The notes under the pieces were generated by a model. That model did no database searches and had not been told where the DNA came from. It saw only the letters and a list, made by a program, of their open reading frames with translations. A stretch of 64,000 nucleotides of DNA from Pseudomonas sp. PSKL.D1 (lineage in GTDB: Bacteria; Pseudomonadota; Gammaproteobacteria; Pseudomonadales; Pseudomonadaceae): contig NZ_CP118607.1 of the NCBI RefSeq assembly GCF_028898945.1, positions 868,001 through 932,000 on the forward strand, in the 5' to 3' direction. The first letter of the stretch is position 1. Each line of letters opens with the position of its first letter. A program made the position numbers and the translations under genes. Of this stretch, positions 51,885 through 60,708 are shown piece after piece.

Positions 51885-52148
51885 TTACTCGGCGGTGCCA
51901 CCTTCCAGCAACTCGGCCAGTGCATCCGGCTGGCTCTTGAACGCCCGCGCGAACACATCGCGGTTCTTGGCCATGTAAATACCCGCTTCCTCAACCTGCT
52001 GCTCGGTCAACGAAGGCACTGCTTTATGCAGCACTTCGGCCAGGCGTTCGGCCAGTTCGAGCATCTTGTCGTGACGGTCTGCTTCGGCCTTATCCATGAA
52101 CAAGCGCTCCGGGTCGCGGCTGCTGCGGTACACCACTTCGACGGCCAT
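51885..52148 (-). CDS. yebG: YebG-family SOS-inducible protein
   Basis: An 87-residue protein with the YebG pattern MAVEVVYRSSRDPERLFMDK, then EADRHDKMLELAERLAEVLH. YebG is a small DNA-damage-inducible protein of unknown mechanism. A perfect LexA box lies 43 bp upstream. The start ATG 52148 follows GAGGTGA. It is convergent with ldh. Confidence 0.9.
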   Translation of the reverse strand: MAVEVVYRSSRDPERLFMDKAEADRHDKMLELAERLAEVLHKAVPSLTEQQVEEAGIYMAKNRDVFARAFKSQPDALAELLEGGTAE

Positions 52149-52190
52149 TCATCACCTCTATGCCTTTTTGCTGGTTGCGTTGGTCGATAA

Positions 52191-52206
52191 CTGTATGCGC
52201 ATACAG
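52191..52206. promoter_or_regulatory. LexA (SOS) box upstream of yebG
   Basis: CTGTATGCGCATACAG is a perfect palindrome matching CTGT-N8-ACAG, and remains symmetric for one more base on each side (ACTGT...ACAGT). It places yebG under LexA. Confidence 0.92.
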
Positions 52207-52377
52207 TAATGGCAATTGCGCCAAGAGCGCAACCCTTCCCGCAAAAAAGCGTAGCGCACAGGTGCCTTGCGGCAATTCGCCGCCTTCCAAGTCTGGGGCC
52301 TGGCCCTTTAACTGCATGCCACAAGCGTCACAGGCGTGATGCATCATCCTTCATGTCGTATCGGGGAGTAGGACATC

Positions 52378-52848
52378 GTGAACATCAAATGGGCTGACAA
52401 GGTGCGCAAGGGGCTGCATGGCTCAGCCGACTCGCTGGGCAACCTGTGCGTCGAGGCGTTTCATTACCTGGCGCTGTTCGGCATCGGCGCGATCACGGCC
52501 TATGCGGCGGTGATGACCTTCCTGGACATGCTGGGCAAGGGCGGGATCAGTGTCGATGACATCCTGCTGTTGTTCATCTACCTGGAGTTGGGGGCGATGG
52601 TCGGGATCTACTTCAAGACCAACCACATGCCCATCCGCTTCTTGCTGTACGTGGCCATCACCGCGTTGACCCGCCTGCTGATAGGCGATGTGTCGCACCA
52701 CAAGGCACCGGACGAAGGCTTGCTGTACCTGTGCGGTGGCATCCTGCTGCTGGCGTTCTCGATCCTGGTGGTGCGCTACGCCTCGTACCGCTACCCGTCG
52801 ACCAAGGTGCTGGACGCCAACGGCAAGGAAGTGGACGAGGGCAAGTGA
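52378..52848 (+). CDS. psiE: phosphate-starvation-inducible PsiE family membrane protein
   Basis: A 156-residue protein with about four membrane segments and the PsiE blocks ILLLFIYLELGAMVGIYF, MPIRFLLYVAITALTRLLIG and LLYLCGGILLLAFSILVVRY. PsiE function is unknown beyond induction by phosphate or carbon starvation in E. coli. The start is GTG 52378 with ribosome-binding site GGGGAGTAGG. I do not see a clear Pho box in the 229 bp between it and yebG. It is convergent with the DUF3509 gene, 3 bp apart. Confidence 0.88.
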   Translation: MNIKWADKVRKGLHGSADSLGNLCVEAFHYLALFGIGAITAYAAVMTFLDMLGKGGISVDDILLLFIYLELGAMVGIYFKTNHMPIRFLLYVAITALTRLLIGDVSHHKAPDEGLLYLCGGILLLAFSILVVRYASYRYPSTKVLDANGKEVDEGK

Positions 52849-52851
52849 CCT

Positions 52852-53142
52852 TCAGTTGGCCATGAACCGTTGGGGTTCGTGGCGTGGGTCGCGGGTGAGG
52901 GCGGCCAGGACCTGCAATGGGTTCTGGCCCAGCTCGATGGCCAGGCCCAGGCGGATGCTGTCGATCACCCGCTGCATGCGCATCGGGTCGTTGCGCTGGG
53001 CCTGGCTGATGCGGCGTTTGGCGACCACGCCGGCATCGTCCGACAGGGTCAGCATGATGCTGCCGTCGAGGCTTTCGATGCTCAGGTTGACCCGGTAATC
53101 GGGGGCAAAGGCGTCGCTGATCTGTTCAAACGGGTTGTGCAT
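52852..53142 (-). CDS. DUF3509 family protein
   Basis: A 96-residue protein typical of Pseudomonas DUF3509: MHNPFEQISDAFAPDYRVNL, then SIMLTLSDDAGVVAKRRISQ and MQRVIDSIRLGLAIELGQNP. Function is unknown. ATG 53142 is chosen; the longer frame to 53274 covers the region upstream of tadG. It is divergent from tadG. Confidence 0.82.
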   Translation of the reverse strand: MHNPFEQISDAFAPDYRVNLSIESLDGSIMLTLSDDAGVVAKRRISQAQRNDPMRMQRVIDSIRLGLAIELGQNPLQVLAALTRDPRHEPQRFMAN

Positions 53143-53284
53143 GGTCGGGGGCCTGCAAGCAATGATTGCAGGATTGACCGGGCAAGCGCCGGTTTGGTTC
53201 CTGATGGGCACATAGCCAGTATCGCAACTACACTCTTGTAATCGCAGCCGCGACGCATGGCCAGTGGCCGGCAAAGGAGTGCCC

Positions 53285-55243
53285 GTGGTTCCCTCATCAG
53301 CTGCCCGTCAGCGTGGCGCAATCGGCCTCATGGCGGTGACTACCCTGGGCCTGGCGCTGTTGTTCATGCTGGTGGTGATCGACAGTGGCCGGCTTTACCT
53401 CGAACAGCGCAAGCTGCAGCGTATTGCCGACATGTCGGCGCTGGAGGCTGCAGGCCAGTTTGCCGTGTGCACGGGCAGCGGGCCACAGGCCACGGCGATT
53501 GCCCGCGCCGCCGCAACCCGCAACGGCCACGCGCCCAGCAACCCGCTCACGGCAAGTTGCGGGTTTTTGCAGACCGGCGCCAACAGCCTGCGCACGTTCA
53601 CCAGCAACAATGACCGCAATGAAGCCATCAGGGTGGATGTGAGCAATGCGGTGCAGACCAGTTTTGCGGCGGGGGTGTACAGCCTGGCGCAGGGCAATGG
53701 CGTGCCGTTGACCACCACCTTGCAGGCCCATGCGGTGGCGTCCACACCAACACCGCCCCAGGCGATGCTGACTATTCGCACCACGCTGGCGACGGTTGAT
53801 TCGCGCCAGTCGGTGTTACTCAATGCCCTGCTCGGCGCCCTGGGCGGTGCCGTTCAGCTGGATGTGGCCGGCTGGCAGGGCATTGCCACTACCCAGCTCA
53901 ACCTGCTCAAGTACCTTGACCAGCTGGCCGTCGACCTCAACCTCAAGGCCGGCGATTACCAGCAATTGCTCACCGCTGACGCCACTGCCACCCAATTGCT
54001 GCAAGCGGCGGTCAAGGTATTGCAGCAGAGCGGTGCGGCGGCCGATGTGGTGACCAATTTGGGCAAGGTGGCGCTGGGTGCCAGCAACAGCACGTTGCTG
54101 CAGTTGGGTGATTTGCTCGACATCCAGAATGGCACTGCCCAGGCTGGGCTGGATGCCAGCATCCAGTTGCTGCAGCTGGTGCAGGGGGTGATTCAGCTGG
54201 CGGTGAGCGAAAGTGCGGCCACGGCGGATTTGCCCATCAGTGTGCTGGGGCTGGTTAACGGGCGGGTGCGGTTGAAGGTGATCGAGCCGCAGCAGATTTC
54301 GGCGGTGGGGGACCCGCGTACGGATGAGTTGCGGGTGCATACGGCGCAGGTGCGGGCGATGATTTCGCTCGAACTGCCGTTGCTCGATACGGTTGCCGGG
54401 TTGCTCAATGCGGTGCTGGACCTGGTGGGGCCAATCACCAACGTGCTGAACAACCTGCTCAGCCTCAACCTTGCCAGCACCTTGCAATCGGTTCTCTGCC
54501 TGATCGGGGTGCCGTGTACGGTCACCGATATCGTCCTTGTCCCGGACAAACTCTCGCTGGATATCGGGCTGGAGGTTGCCGAGGCCACTACAAGGCTCAA
54601 CCCGCTATCGCCCGATACGTTCAGTTGCTCCCCAAAACGTCTCACCACTCAGACCCAAAGTTCGGCCGCCAAGATCGCGGTCGGGCGTTTTGAATCCACC
54701 AATGCGTTCTTCACCAGCGGCACCACGGTGGTCAAGGCACTGGCGTTGGTGGATATCGGTACCAAGCGCTGTACCCGGCTATTGATACTGCCTGCCGTCT
54801 GCGACGCGCGTGTGCCGTTTGCGGGCGGTGGCCTGGGTTTGCGTGTAGACAGCAAGGTCTTGGGCAGTGGCGCCGTCGAACGCCCGCTGGTGTTCCAGGC
54901 GCCCAACAGCACGCCACCGAACATTGGCCTTACTCCGGCCTACCTGAACATGCAAACCGCCAATAACAACGTGGTCAACAGCCTCAGCGACACCTTGTTG
55001 GGCGTTCAACTGCAAGCCTACAAACCCACCGTCAACAGCGGCCTCGGCGATTTGCTCGTCATCGCTGGCAATGTGCTCAGCGGCGTCAAAGGCATCGTCG
55101 ACCCCTTGATCAAAAACCTGCTTAGCCCACTGCTCGACCCATTGGTGAACGTGCTGCTCAAAGTGCTGGGCATCGACCTGGTCAACGCCGAAGTCGGCGC
55201 CAACCTCAGCTGCTCCGGCGGCCGCGCTCAGCTGGCGCTGTAA
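53285..55243 (+). CDS. tadG: TadG-like pilus assembly protein
   Basis: A 652-residue protein with the TadG/Flp N-terminus: RQRGAIGLMAVTTLGLALLF forms one membrane helix, followed by DSGRLYLEQRKLQRIADMSA, and then a long extracytoplasmic region rich in Leu, Val, Asn and Asp. TadG is a minor component of the Flp/Tad pilus machinery. The start is GTG 53285 with an excellent ribosome-binding site (AAAGGAG); GTG 53264 lacks one. It lies alone on the plus strand and its 3' end overlaps the convergent kinase gene by 16 bp. Confidence 0.85.
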   Translation: MVPSSAARQRGAIGLMAVTTLGLALLFMLVVIDSGRLYLEQRKLQRIADMSALEAAGQFAVCTGSGPQATAIARAAATRNGHAPSNPLTASCGFLQTGANSLRTFTSNNDRNEAIRVDVSNAVQTSFAAGVYSLAQGNGVPLTTTLQAHAVASTPTPPQAMLTIRTTLATVDSRQSVLLNALLGALGGAVQLDVAGWQGIATTQLNLLKYLDQLAVDLNLKAGDYQQLLTADATATQLLQAAVKVLQQSGAAADVVTNLGKVALGASNSTLLQLGDLLDIQNGTAQAGLDASIQLLQLVQGVIQLAVSESAATADLPISVLGLVNGRVRLKVIEPQQISAVGDPRTDELRVHTAQVRAMISLELPLLDTVAGLLNAVLDLVGPITNVLNNLLSLNLASTLQSVLCLIGVPCTVTDIVLVPDKLSLDIGLEVAEATTRLNPLSPDTFSCSPKRLTTQTQSSAAKIAVGRFESTNAFFTSGTTVVKALALVDIGTKRCTRLLILPAVCDARVPFAGGGLGLRVDSKVLGSGAVERPLVFQAPNSTPPNIGLTPAYLNMQTANNNVVNSLSDTLLGVQLQAYKPTVNSGLGDLLVIAGNVLSGVKGIVDPLIKNLLSPLLDPLVNVLLKVLGIDLVNAEVGANLSCSGGRAQLAL

Positions 55244-57873
55244 AGCGGCAGCCACACACGGAAGCAGGCCCCCTCACGGCTGTTCAGCACTTCCAGCCGG
55301 CCGCCCATCGTTTCGACGATGGCATGGCTCACCGACAACCCCAGGCCAGTGCCTGCCCCGGCGGGCTTGGTGGTGAAGAACGGTTCGAAAATACGCGCCA
55401 CCAGCCTGGGGTCGATGCCGCCGGCATTGTCTTCGACCAGCAGGCACAACTGGCCCTGGCCAATGCGCTGGCTGACGTGAATGCGCGGGCTGGCAACTTG
55501 CCGCTCCAGCAAGGCATCGCGGGCATTGACGATCAGGTTGATCAGCACCTGCTCAAGCTGGTCGGGGTGGCCAAGTACTTCAGGCTGCGCCGCGGGTGGC
55601 TCCATCTGCACGCTCACCCCTTTGCCGCGCAAACCCTCGGCCAGCATTGCCACGGCGCCTTCAACCGCCGCCCAGCCCGTAAATGGCCGGCCCTCGGCAT
55701 CGGAGCGCCGCCCGTAGGCGCGCATGTGGTCGACCATGCGCGTGGCGCGGGCTACCTGGGCGCCGATGCGCTGCATTTTGTCCGTCAGGTAGTCGGTATC
55801 CACCGCACCGCTTTCCAGGCGTTTGAGCGCATTGCCCGTGGCCAGGCGCATCACGTTAAGTGGCTGGTTGATCTCGTGCAGCAACCCTGTGGTCAGCTCG
55901 CCCAACGTCGCCATCTTGGCGCCTTGCAGCAGTTGCCGCTGGCTCTGGCGGACCTCGGTGTTGTCGCGGCCCACTGCCTGCACTTCCTGTAACTGGCCGT
56001 GTTCATCGAACAAGCCACGCTCGGCCCACACCCACCAGGCTGTTTTGCGCCCAGGCAGTTGCAGGCAGATTTCGGCGCTGGCCAAGGGCTGCTCGGGGGT
56101 CAGCATCGCCAGGCGCTGCAGGAAGGCCGTGCGTTGGCTGTCGGACAGCCACTGGCCGAGGTTCATGCCGGCCAGCTGCGGCGGCGGGCACTCCAGTTGC
56201 TCGGCAAGCGGCTTGTTGCCGAACAGCAGTTCAAGGTTGGGGCGGTAGCGGCAGATCATGGCCGGCGAATCCTCTACCAGCACCCGGTAGCGCTCTTCGC
56301 TTTGGCGCACCCGTTCGGCCGCTTCAGTCGCTTCGGTGACGTCCAGCCACAGGCCCACCGCTTCTACCGGTTGGCCCAGGTCGTCACGCAACAGGCGGGC
56401 TTCGTCCAGTATCCAGTGGTAGCCGCCAAGGTGATCACGCAGGCGGTAGCGGCTGCGGGCCTGGCCGTCGCGCAGTAACGTGCGGGTGCGTTCCAGCCAT
56501 AGCCAGCGATCGTCGGGGTGCACCGCCTGGCCTGGCTGGCGTGCCTGTTCGCTGTCCGGCGCCCAGCCCAGCAGTGGTGTGAGGCTGGCGCTGAAGAATT
56601 CACTGTGCAACGCACCCTCGGTATAGCGCTGCACATAGATTACCGCGGGCGAGCTGGCGATCAGGTTTTCCAGCCGGGCACGCGCGGCCCCGGCCTGCAG
56701 CTCTTGAGCCTTAAGTGCGCTGATATCGAGCAGATAGCCCTGAACATGGCGGCCTTGCAACTGGCCGACCCATTGTAGCCAGCGTGGGCTTGCCAGGCTG
56801 TTTGCCGGCAGCAGGCGCAGGTTCAGGCTCAGCGCAACACCTTCGCGCAGTTGCTCCAGCGCCATGTGTGCGGCTTCACGGTCAGCCGGGTGTACGCGGG
56901 CCAGCCATTGCTCGGCACTGGCTTCGGCCGGCACGCCCAGGCGCAAGGCCAGGGCCGGGTCGAACTGCAACGGCCCTTGCAGGGGCCATGCCCACCAGCC
57001 CGCTCCCAACTGCTGTTGCAGCTCATCCAGGTGCCGTGAACGTTGTTGCAGCTGGTGCTGGCGCAAGCGGCTGAGCAAAGGCTCGATCAGCGCTTGCAGC
57101 AACGCTGCGACGGTTTCGCTTGCCGGCCGCTTTTGCGCTCCGGCACACAGCAACCAGGCCTGTACCGCGTGGCCGTGCAGGTAGGGCAGGGCCAACAAGG
57201 GCAAGCCAGCGCAGGACGACTGCAACAACGGGTTGTCGCCCGCCACCTCCCGGGCGCGCGGCGGCAAGGATTGCAGCCAGGGGCTCAAACGGTCGTCGTC
57301 CGCCCAAGGCCAGTCGTGCTCGCTGCTGGCATAGGTGTGCCAGCCGGTACCGCCTGGCAGCATCAGGCGCACAGACCCTGCATGCCAGTACTCGGCCAGG
57401 TGCTGCAACTGTGCGGCGGCCGTCTGCATCAGGCGGTCTTCGTCGCAGTCGCGCAGGGCACGGCCAACGTCCGCTGCCAGGTGTTGTTCGGTCAGGTGAT
57501 GGCCCTGGCGTTCGCGTTCACCCAGTAAGTCGCCGATGTCGAACAACTGCAGCAACCAACCATCGGCCTGGCGCTGCAGCCAGCCCCGCGTGTGCAGAGC
57601 AGGGCCGTGCACGGTGGCGAAATCCAGATCAAGCGGTTGCCCTTGCCAGTCGACGGGGTCGCCTTCAAGCACCAGCCAGCTGTGCCGTTGCAGGTAGTCA
57701 TGCACCCGAGGGGCGCTGTTTGAAGGCGCCGCAAGCACCGTGCGCAATGGCCCGGACAAACGCTGCACGTGCCCCTGCTCATCCAGCCAGAGTTGCAAGC
57801 CCACCGCTTGTGGGGCCGGGTCTGCCTGTGCGATGGCCTGGCCGCCCAGCCAGCGATCGAACATGCCGCTCAT
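55228..57873 (-). CDS. pprA: soluble PAS-domain sensor histidine kinase, PprA-like
   Basis: An 881-residue kinase with no membrane segment. A GAF-like region (about 130-270) is followed by PAS domains (about 280-380, 395-515 with the PAC block YRLRDHLGGYHWILDEARLL, and 520-640), then HisKA with phospho-acceptor His in TTGLLHEINQPLNVMRLATG. The ATPase has N, G1 and G2 boxes (LINLIVNARDALLE, VEDNAGGIDPRL, GTGLGLSVSHAI). In P. aeruginosa PprA with PprB controls the Tad pilus; the setting here agrees, but no pprB lies in the window. Its ATG overlaps the TadE-like stop by 4 bp. Confidence 0.83.
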   Translation of the reverse strand: MSGMFDRWLGGQAIAQADPAPQAVGLQLWLDEQGHVQRLSGPLRTVLAAPSNSAPRVHDYLQRHSWLVLEGDPVDWQGQPLDLDFATVHGPALHTRGWLQRQADGWLLQLFDIGDLLGERERQGHHLTEQHLAADVGRALRDCDEDRLMQTAAAQLQHLAEYWHAGSVRLMLPGGTGWHTYASSEHDWPWADDDRLSPWLQSLPPRAREVAGDNPLLQSSCAGLPLLALPYLHGHAVQAWLLCAGAQKRPASETVAALLQALIEPLLSRLRQHQLQQRSRHLDELQQQLGAGWWAWPLQGPLQFDPALALRLGVPAEASAEQWLARVHPADREAAHMALEQLREGVALSLNLRLLPANSLASPRWLQWVGQLQGRHVQGYLLDISALKAQELQAGAARARLENLIASSPAVIYVQRYTEGALHSEFFSASLTPLLGWAPDSEQARQPGQAVHPDDRWLWLERTRTLLRDGQARSRYRLRDHLGGYHWILDEARLLRDDLGQPVEAVGLWLDVTEATEAAERVRQSEERYRVLVEDSPAMICRYRPNLELLFGNKPLAEQLECPPPQLAGMNLGQWLSDSQRTAFLQRLAMLTPEQPLASAEICLQLPGRKTAWWVWAERGLFDEHGQLQEVQAVGRDNTEVRQSQRQLLQGAKMATLGELTTGLLHEINQPLNVMRLATGNALKRLESGAVDTDYLTDKMQRIGAQVARATRMVDHMRAYGRRSDAEGRPFTGWAAVEGAVAMLAEGLRGKGVSVQMEPPAAQPEVLGHPDQLEQVLINLIVNARDALLERQVASPRIHVSQRIGQGQLCLLVEDNAGGIDPRLVARIFEPFFTTKPAGAGTGLGLSVSHAIVETMGGRLEVLNSREGACFRVWLPLYSAS

Positions 57874-58313
57874 AGCTGCAGGCTCGCTTCGGCGCGCAGC
57901 CGATCCGGCAGGCGCGGCACCTCACCAATCAGGGGCAGCACCAGCATGGGCAACACGTTGGTCAACTTGGTTTTGGGGTAGTTGATGGCCACGGTCAGCA
58001 GTTTGTCGGCGCCCAGGGTCACCTGCGCGTCGCTGGCAGCCTGAAAGTTGAAGGCGGAAGGCATCCACTGCAATTGCTGGCTGATCACCTGGCGGGCCAG
58101 GTTTTGTACATCGGTGGTGTAGCTGGCGCTGTCCGGGTCCAGCGCGACGCAGCGGCGCACCGCTTCGGCGCTGGCCTGGTTGAATGATTGCAGCATCAGC
58201 ATGGGCAGGGTGTAGCTGACCAGGCCGTAGAACACGGCGAAGAAGATCATGAACACTGCCGCGAACTCGATGGCCGCTGCGCCTTTTTGCCGTTTTGCCG
58301 GGCCTGCTTTCAT
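57870..58313 (-). CDS. TadE-like pseudopilin
   Basis: A 147-residue protein with a short basic leader, then GAAAIEFAAVFMIFFAVFYG, the TadE/TadF signature with Glu at +5 of the processed helix. It is probably cleaved by the prepilin peptidase encoded upstream on the other strand and joins the Tad pilus base. ATG 58313 is listed; an ATG at 58334 with AGGA upstream is also possible. The gene overlaps the kinase gene start by 4 bp, an unusual operon of pseudopilin and kinase. Confidence 0.8.
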   Translation of the reverse strand: MKAGPAKRQKGAAAIEFAAVFMIFFAVFYGLVSYTLPMLMLQSFNQASAEAVRRCVALDPDSASYTTDVQNLARQVISQQLQWMPSAFNFQAASDAQVTLGADKLLTVAINYPKTKLTNVLPMLVLPLIGEVPRLPDRLRAEASLQL

Positions 58314-58388
58314 GATTGCGTCTACCCTGACCATGAATCCTGAGTAACAGCATAGAACCGTTCGACGAACAGGGATGGCCATTTGCCT

Positions 58389-58829
58389 ATGCATAGCCTC
58401 GCAGTGCTGGTCTGGCTTGCTCTGTGCGCCGGGCAAGATGCCCGGGAGCGGCAGATTTCCAATGTGTTGACGCTGGGCGCGGCAGCCTGTGCATTGGTTT
58501 GGCTGCTGACGACCGGTCATAGTTGGCTCGGTGCTCAGGGCAGCGAAGCTGCGCTGGGTTTCGTTATCGTCCTGTTGCTGACATTGCCCGGCTACATGCT
58601 GGGCCAGTTCGGGGCAGGCGATGTCAAATTGCTCGGGGCCCTGGCCCTGGCCAGCAGCCTGGACCACGTGCTCGGCACTTTCATCGGCGCCGGCGTTGTG
58701 CTGGTCTTGTGGCTGCTGGTGCGACGCAAAACACGCCAGCCGGGCGAGAAAAGGCCATTCGCGCCGTTCTTGCTGGCGGGCTTTGCCCTCTCGCTCGCCT
58801 GGGGCTGGTTGAGCCCGCAGGCTGCTTAA
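58389..58829 (+). CDS. fppA: type IV (Flp) prepilin peptidase
   Basis: A 146-residue A24-family aspartic peptidase with about four to five membrane helices. The first catalytic Asp lies in CAGQDARERQISN and the second in the GxGD motif FGAGDVKLLGAL. The short form, without the methylase domain, is that of TadV/FppA enzymes that process Flp pilins and TadE/F. ATG 58389 is chosen. It is divergent from the TadE-like gene and overlaps the convergent DUF3613 gene by 4 bp. Confidence 0.9.
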   Translation: MHSLAVLVWLALCAGQDARERQISNVLTLGAAACALVWLLTTGHSWLGAQGSEAALGFVIVLLLTLPGYMLGQFGAGDVKLLGALALASSLDHVLGTFIGAGVVLVLWLLVRRKTRQPGEKRPFAPFLLAGFALSLAWGWLSPQAA

Positions 58830-59089
58830 TTGTTGCGTTCCGTCATTTTGGTCCAGCGGTAGAAATCCGGGATTTCGTACTTGTAGGTGTCCAGCCAGCG
58901 CTGCATGGACTGGTCGCGTTCGCGCGCCGTCTGCACCTGCAACCGTTTGGACGCCTGCTCGCCGCTGGACTGCACGCGCAGCAGGGCTTCGGTGGCCGTT
59001 TCGTCCCTGGGTGGTTGGCGCGAATACTCTTCGGCCAGCGCAGCCATGCTGGCCACGCAGCAGGCCAGCACCATCATGTGCTTGATCAT
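58826..59089 (-). CDS. DUF3613 family exported protein of the tad cluster
   Basis: An 87-residue protein with a signal peptide (MIKHMMVLACCVASMAALAE) and a charged helical body ending YKYEIPDFYRWTKMTERNN. It matches DUF3613, small proteins found in Pseudomonas and Burkholderia tad clusters. Function is unknown. ATG 59089 has an excellent GGAGG; a GTG at 59095 overlaps that site. It is the last gene of the minus-strand tad operon, 17 bp after tadD. Confidence 0.78.
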   Translation of the reverse strand: MIKHMMVLACCVASMAALAEEYSRQPPRDETATEALLRVQSSGEQASKRLQVQTARERDQSMQRWLDTYKYEIPDFYRWTKMTERNN

Positions 59090-59106
59090 GATCACCTCCG
59101 CGATAA

Positions 59107-59808
59107 TCAGTTGACCATCATGTCCGGGGCTCTGGCGGAGGCTATCGGGCCTCTGCCGCCCGCCTTGATCTGGCTGGCCCGTGCCTGGGCTTCGGCAAAC
59201 TGGCCGGGTTTGAGCTGCAGCCGGCCGACCAGGTCGGTGGCCTGCTGCCAGTTGTCCTGTACCAGCGCCAGGGTCACCAGGTTGACCGCAGGCAGCGGGC
59301 TGTCGTCTTTCAGCTCGATGGCTGTCAGCAGCTCGAAGCGTGCTTGCTCATAGCGGCCGAGGTTCATTAACACCACGCCCAGGTCATTGCGCACGCGCTC
59401 GTCGGTGGGCGCCAGGCGCACCGCCCGCTGCAGGTTCTGCAGGGCCTGCACGTCGTCGCCCCGGGCCGAGGCCAATTGGCCCAGGCCGTGTTCGCCTTCG
59501 GCGGCCAGGCAACCGCCGAGCAAGCTGCGGTACAAGGGTTCGGCCTCACTCAGGCCAAGTAGGCGCGACACTTTGGCCTTGCGCAGGCGCACCTGGTCAA
59601 AGGTGTTTGGCAGTTGCTGCAAATGGGCGAGGCTGGCGTGCGGGCGCCCGTCGTTGAGCATTTCGTCCGCCAGGTTCAGGGCCAGTTGCTGGTCGGCGTC
59701 CGGCTTGCTGCAGCTTGAAGGCGCGAACAACTGGCGCAGCCCCTCGGGCTGCTGCCCGGCGCAACCGGTCAACAACACCAGGCTTGCGCACAACAGGATG
59801 GTTCTCAT
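59107..59808 (-). CDS. tadD: TadD-like TPR lipoprotein
   Basis: A 233-residue lipoprotein: signal MRTILLCASLVLLTGCAGQ with lipobox LTGC. Tetratricopeptide repeats span about residues 45-190 (for example LGQLASARGDDVQALQNLQR, DLGVVLMNLGRYEQARFELL). TadD acts as a pilotin-like assembly factor for the RcpA secretin of the Tad apparatus. It follows tadC by 10 bp. Confidence 0.88.
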   Translation of the reverse strand: MRTILLCASLVLLTGCAGQQPEGLRQLFAPSSCSKPDADQQLALNLADEMLNDGRPHASLAHLQQLPNTFDQVRLRKAKVSRLLGLSEAEPLYRSLLGGCLAAEGEHGLGQLASARGDDVQALQNLQRAVRLAPTDERVRNDLGVVLMNLGRYEQARFELLTAIELKDDSPLPAVNLVTLALVQDNWQQATDLVGRLQLKPGQFAEAQARASQIKAGGRGPIASARAPDMMVN

Positions 59809-59818
59809 GCCTTACTCC

Positions 59819-60706
59819 TCATGGGGCCAACGCCCGCGCCAACGCCGAAAAACCCGGCCCGGCGAGGACAATCAGCAACGCCGGGAACAAAAACACCATC
59901 ATTACTGCCGACATCTTGGCCGACATCATCGACACCCGTTCTTGCAGGCGGGTCAGGCGCCGGTCGTCGAGCAGGGTTTTCAGCGCCAGCAATGACTTCA
60001 TCGCGCCGCTGCCCTGAGCCAGCAACTGGCGCAGGATCACGCAGGTATCGGTGAACTCGTCCACGGCCAGCAGCTGGGCGACTTTCTCAAGTTCCGGGCC
60101 AAGCGCCAGGCCCGAATCCACCCGCTGCAGTACCTGGCGCAGCTCTTCGCTGATGTGCGGGATCAGCGTTCTGCCCTCCTGGCTCAACACGCGCAGCGCC
60201 TGTTCAACGGCAAGCCCGGTTTCGAAGAGGATGCGCAGCATGGGGATCATCAGGCTCACTTCTTCGGCGATACGCTGCTGACGACGGGCCGCAGCCACCG
60301 CCAACAGGCGCTTGGGCAGCAGGTAGCCGGCACCCAGCGCGCACAGCGGCCAGATCACCCAGTTGGCCGCAGCGCTGCCCTTGAAGCCTTGTTGCAACAG
60401 CAGCGTCACCGCCACGGCCAGCAGCGGCAAGCCCAATTGAACTGCTGCAAACAGTGCGCGCTGGCGGCTGCGGCGCCAGCCGATACGTTCGAGCAGGGCC
60501 TGGCTTTCGCCATCGAGCTTTTGCAGCCGCTGCCCCCATGGGCTGCTGCCCAGCCAGTGCAACCAGTCGCCCAGGCGTTCCTCGCGGGCTAGCCGCCCTT
60601 GCAGCCGCCGGGCCACCAGCACGCGGGCACGCCACTGGCGGATAGCCTGCATGCCGAACAGGCTGGCAGCGATGAATAGGCACAGGGCGCAAATCAGCAG
60701 GGCCAT
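59819..60706 (-). CDS. tadC: TadC inner-membrane platform protein
   Basis: A 295-residue GspF/TadC-type protein with an N-terminal membrane helix, two central ones (about 110-155) and one near the C-terminus (MSAKMSAVMMVFLFPALLIV). The cytoplasmic segment EEVSLMIPMLRILFETGLAV carries the family pattern. With TadB it forms the platform driven by the TadA ATPase. ATG 60706 is chosen over 60805; it lies 2 bp after the tadB stop. Confidence 0.92.
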   Translation of the reverse strand: MALLICALCLFIAASLFGMQAIRQWRARVLVARRLQGRLAREERLGDWLHWLGSSPWGQRLQKLDGESQALLERIGWRRSRQRALFAAVQLGLPLLAVAVTLLLQQGFKGSAAANWVIWPLCALGAGYLLPKRLLAVAAARRQQRIAEEVSLMIPMLRILFETGLAVEQALRVLSQEGRTLIPHISEELRQVLQRVDSGLALGPELEKVAQLLAVDEFTDTCVILRQLLAQGSGAMKSLLALKTLLDDRRLTRLQERVSMMSAKMSAVMMVFLFPALLIVLAGPGFSALARALAP

Positions 60707-60708
60707 GG

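Noticed and set aside
52090..52347. 85-residue minus-strand frame with an N-terminal CDACGM motif overlapping the yebG start
   Set aside because: It runs through the LexA box and the yebG ribosome-binding site, has an almost zero-length gap to its own ribosome-binding site, and its C-terminal part is a shadow of yebG. The CxxC may be chance.
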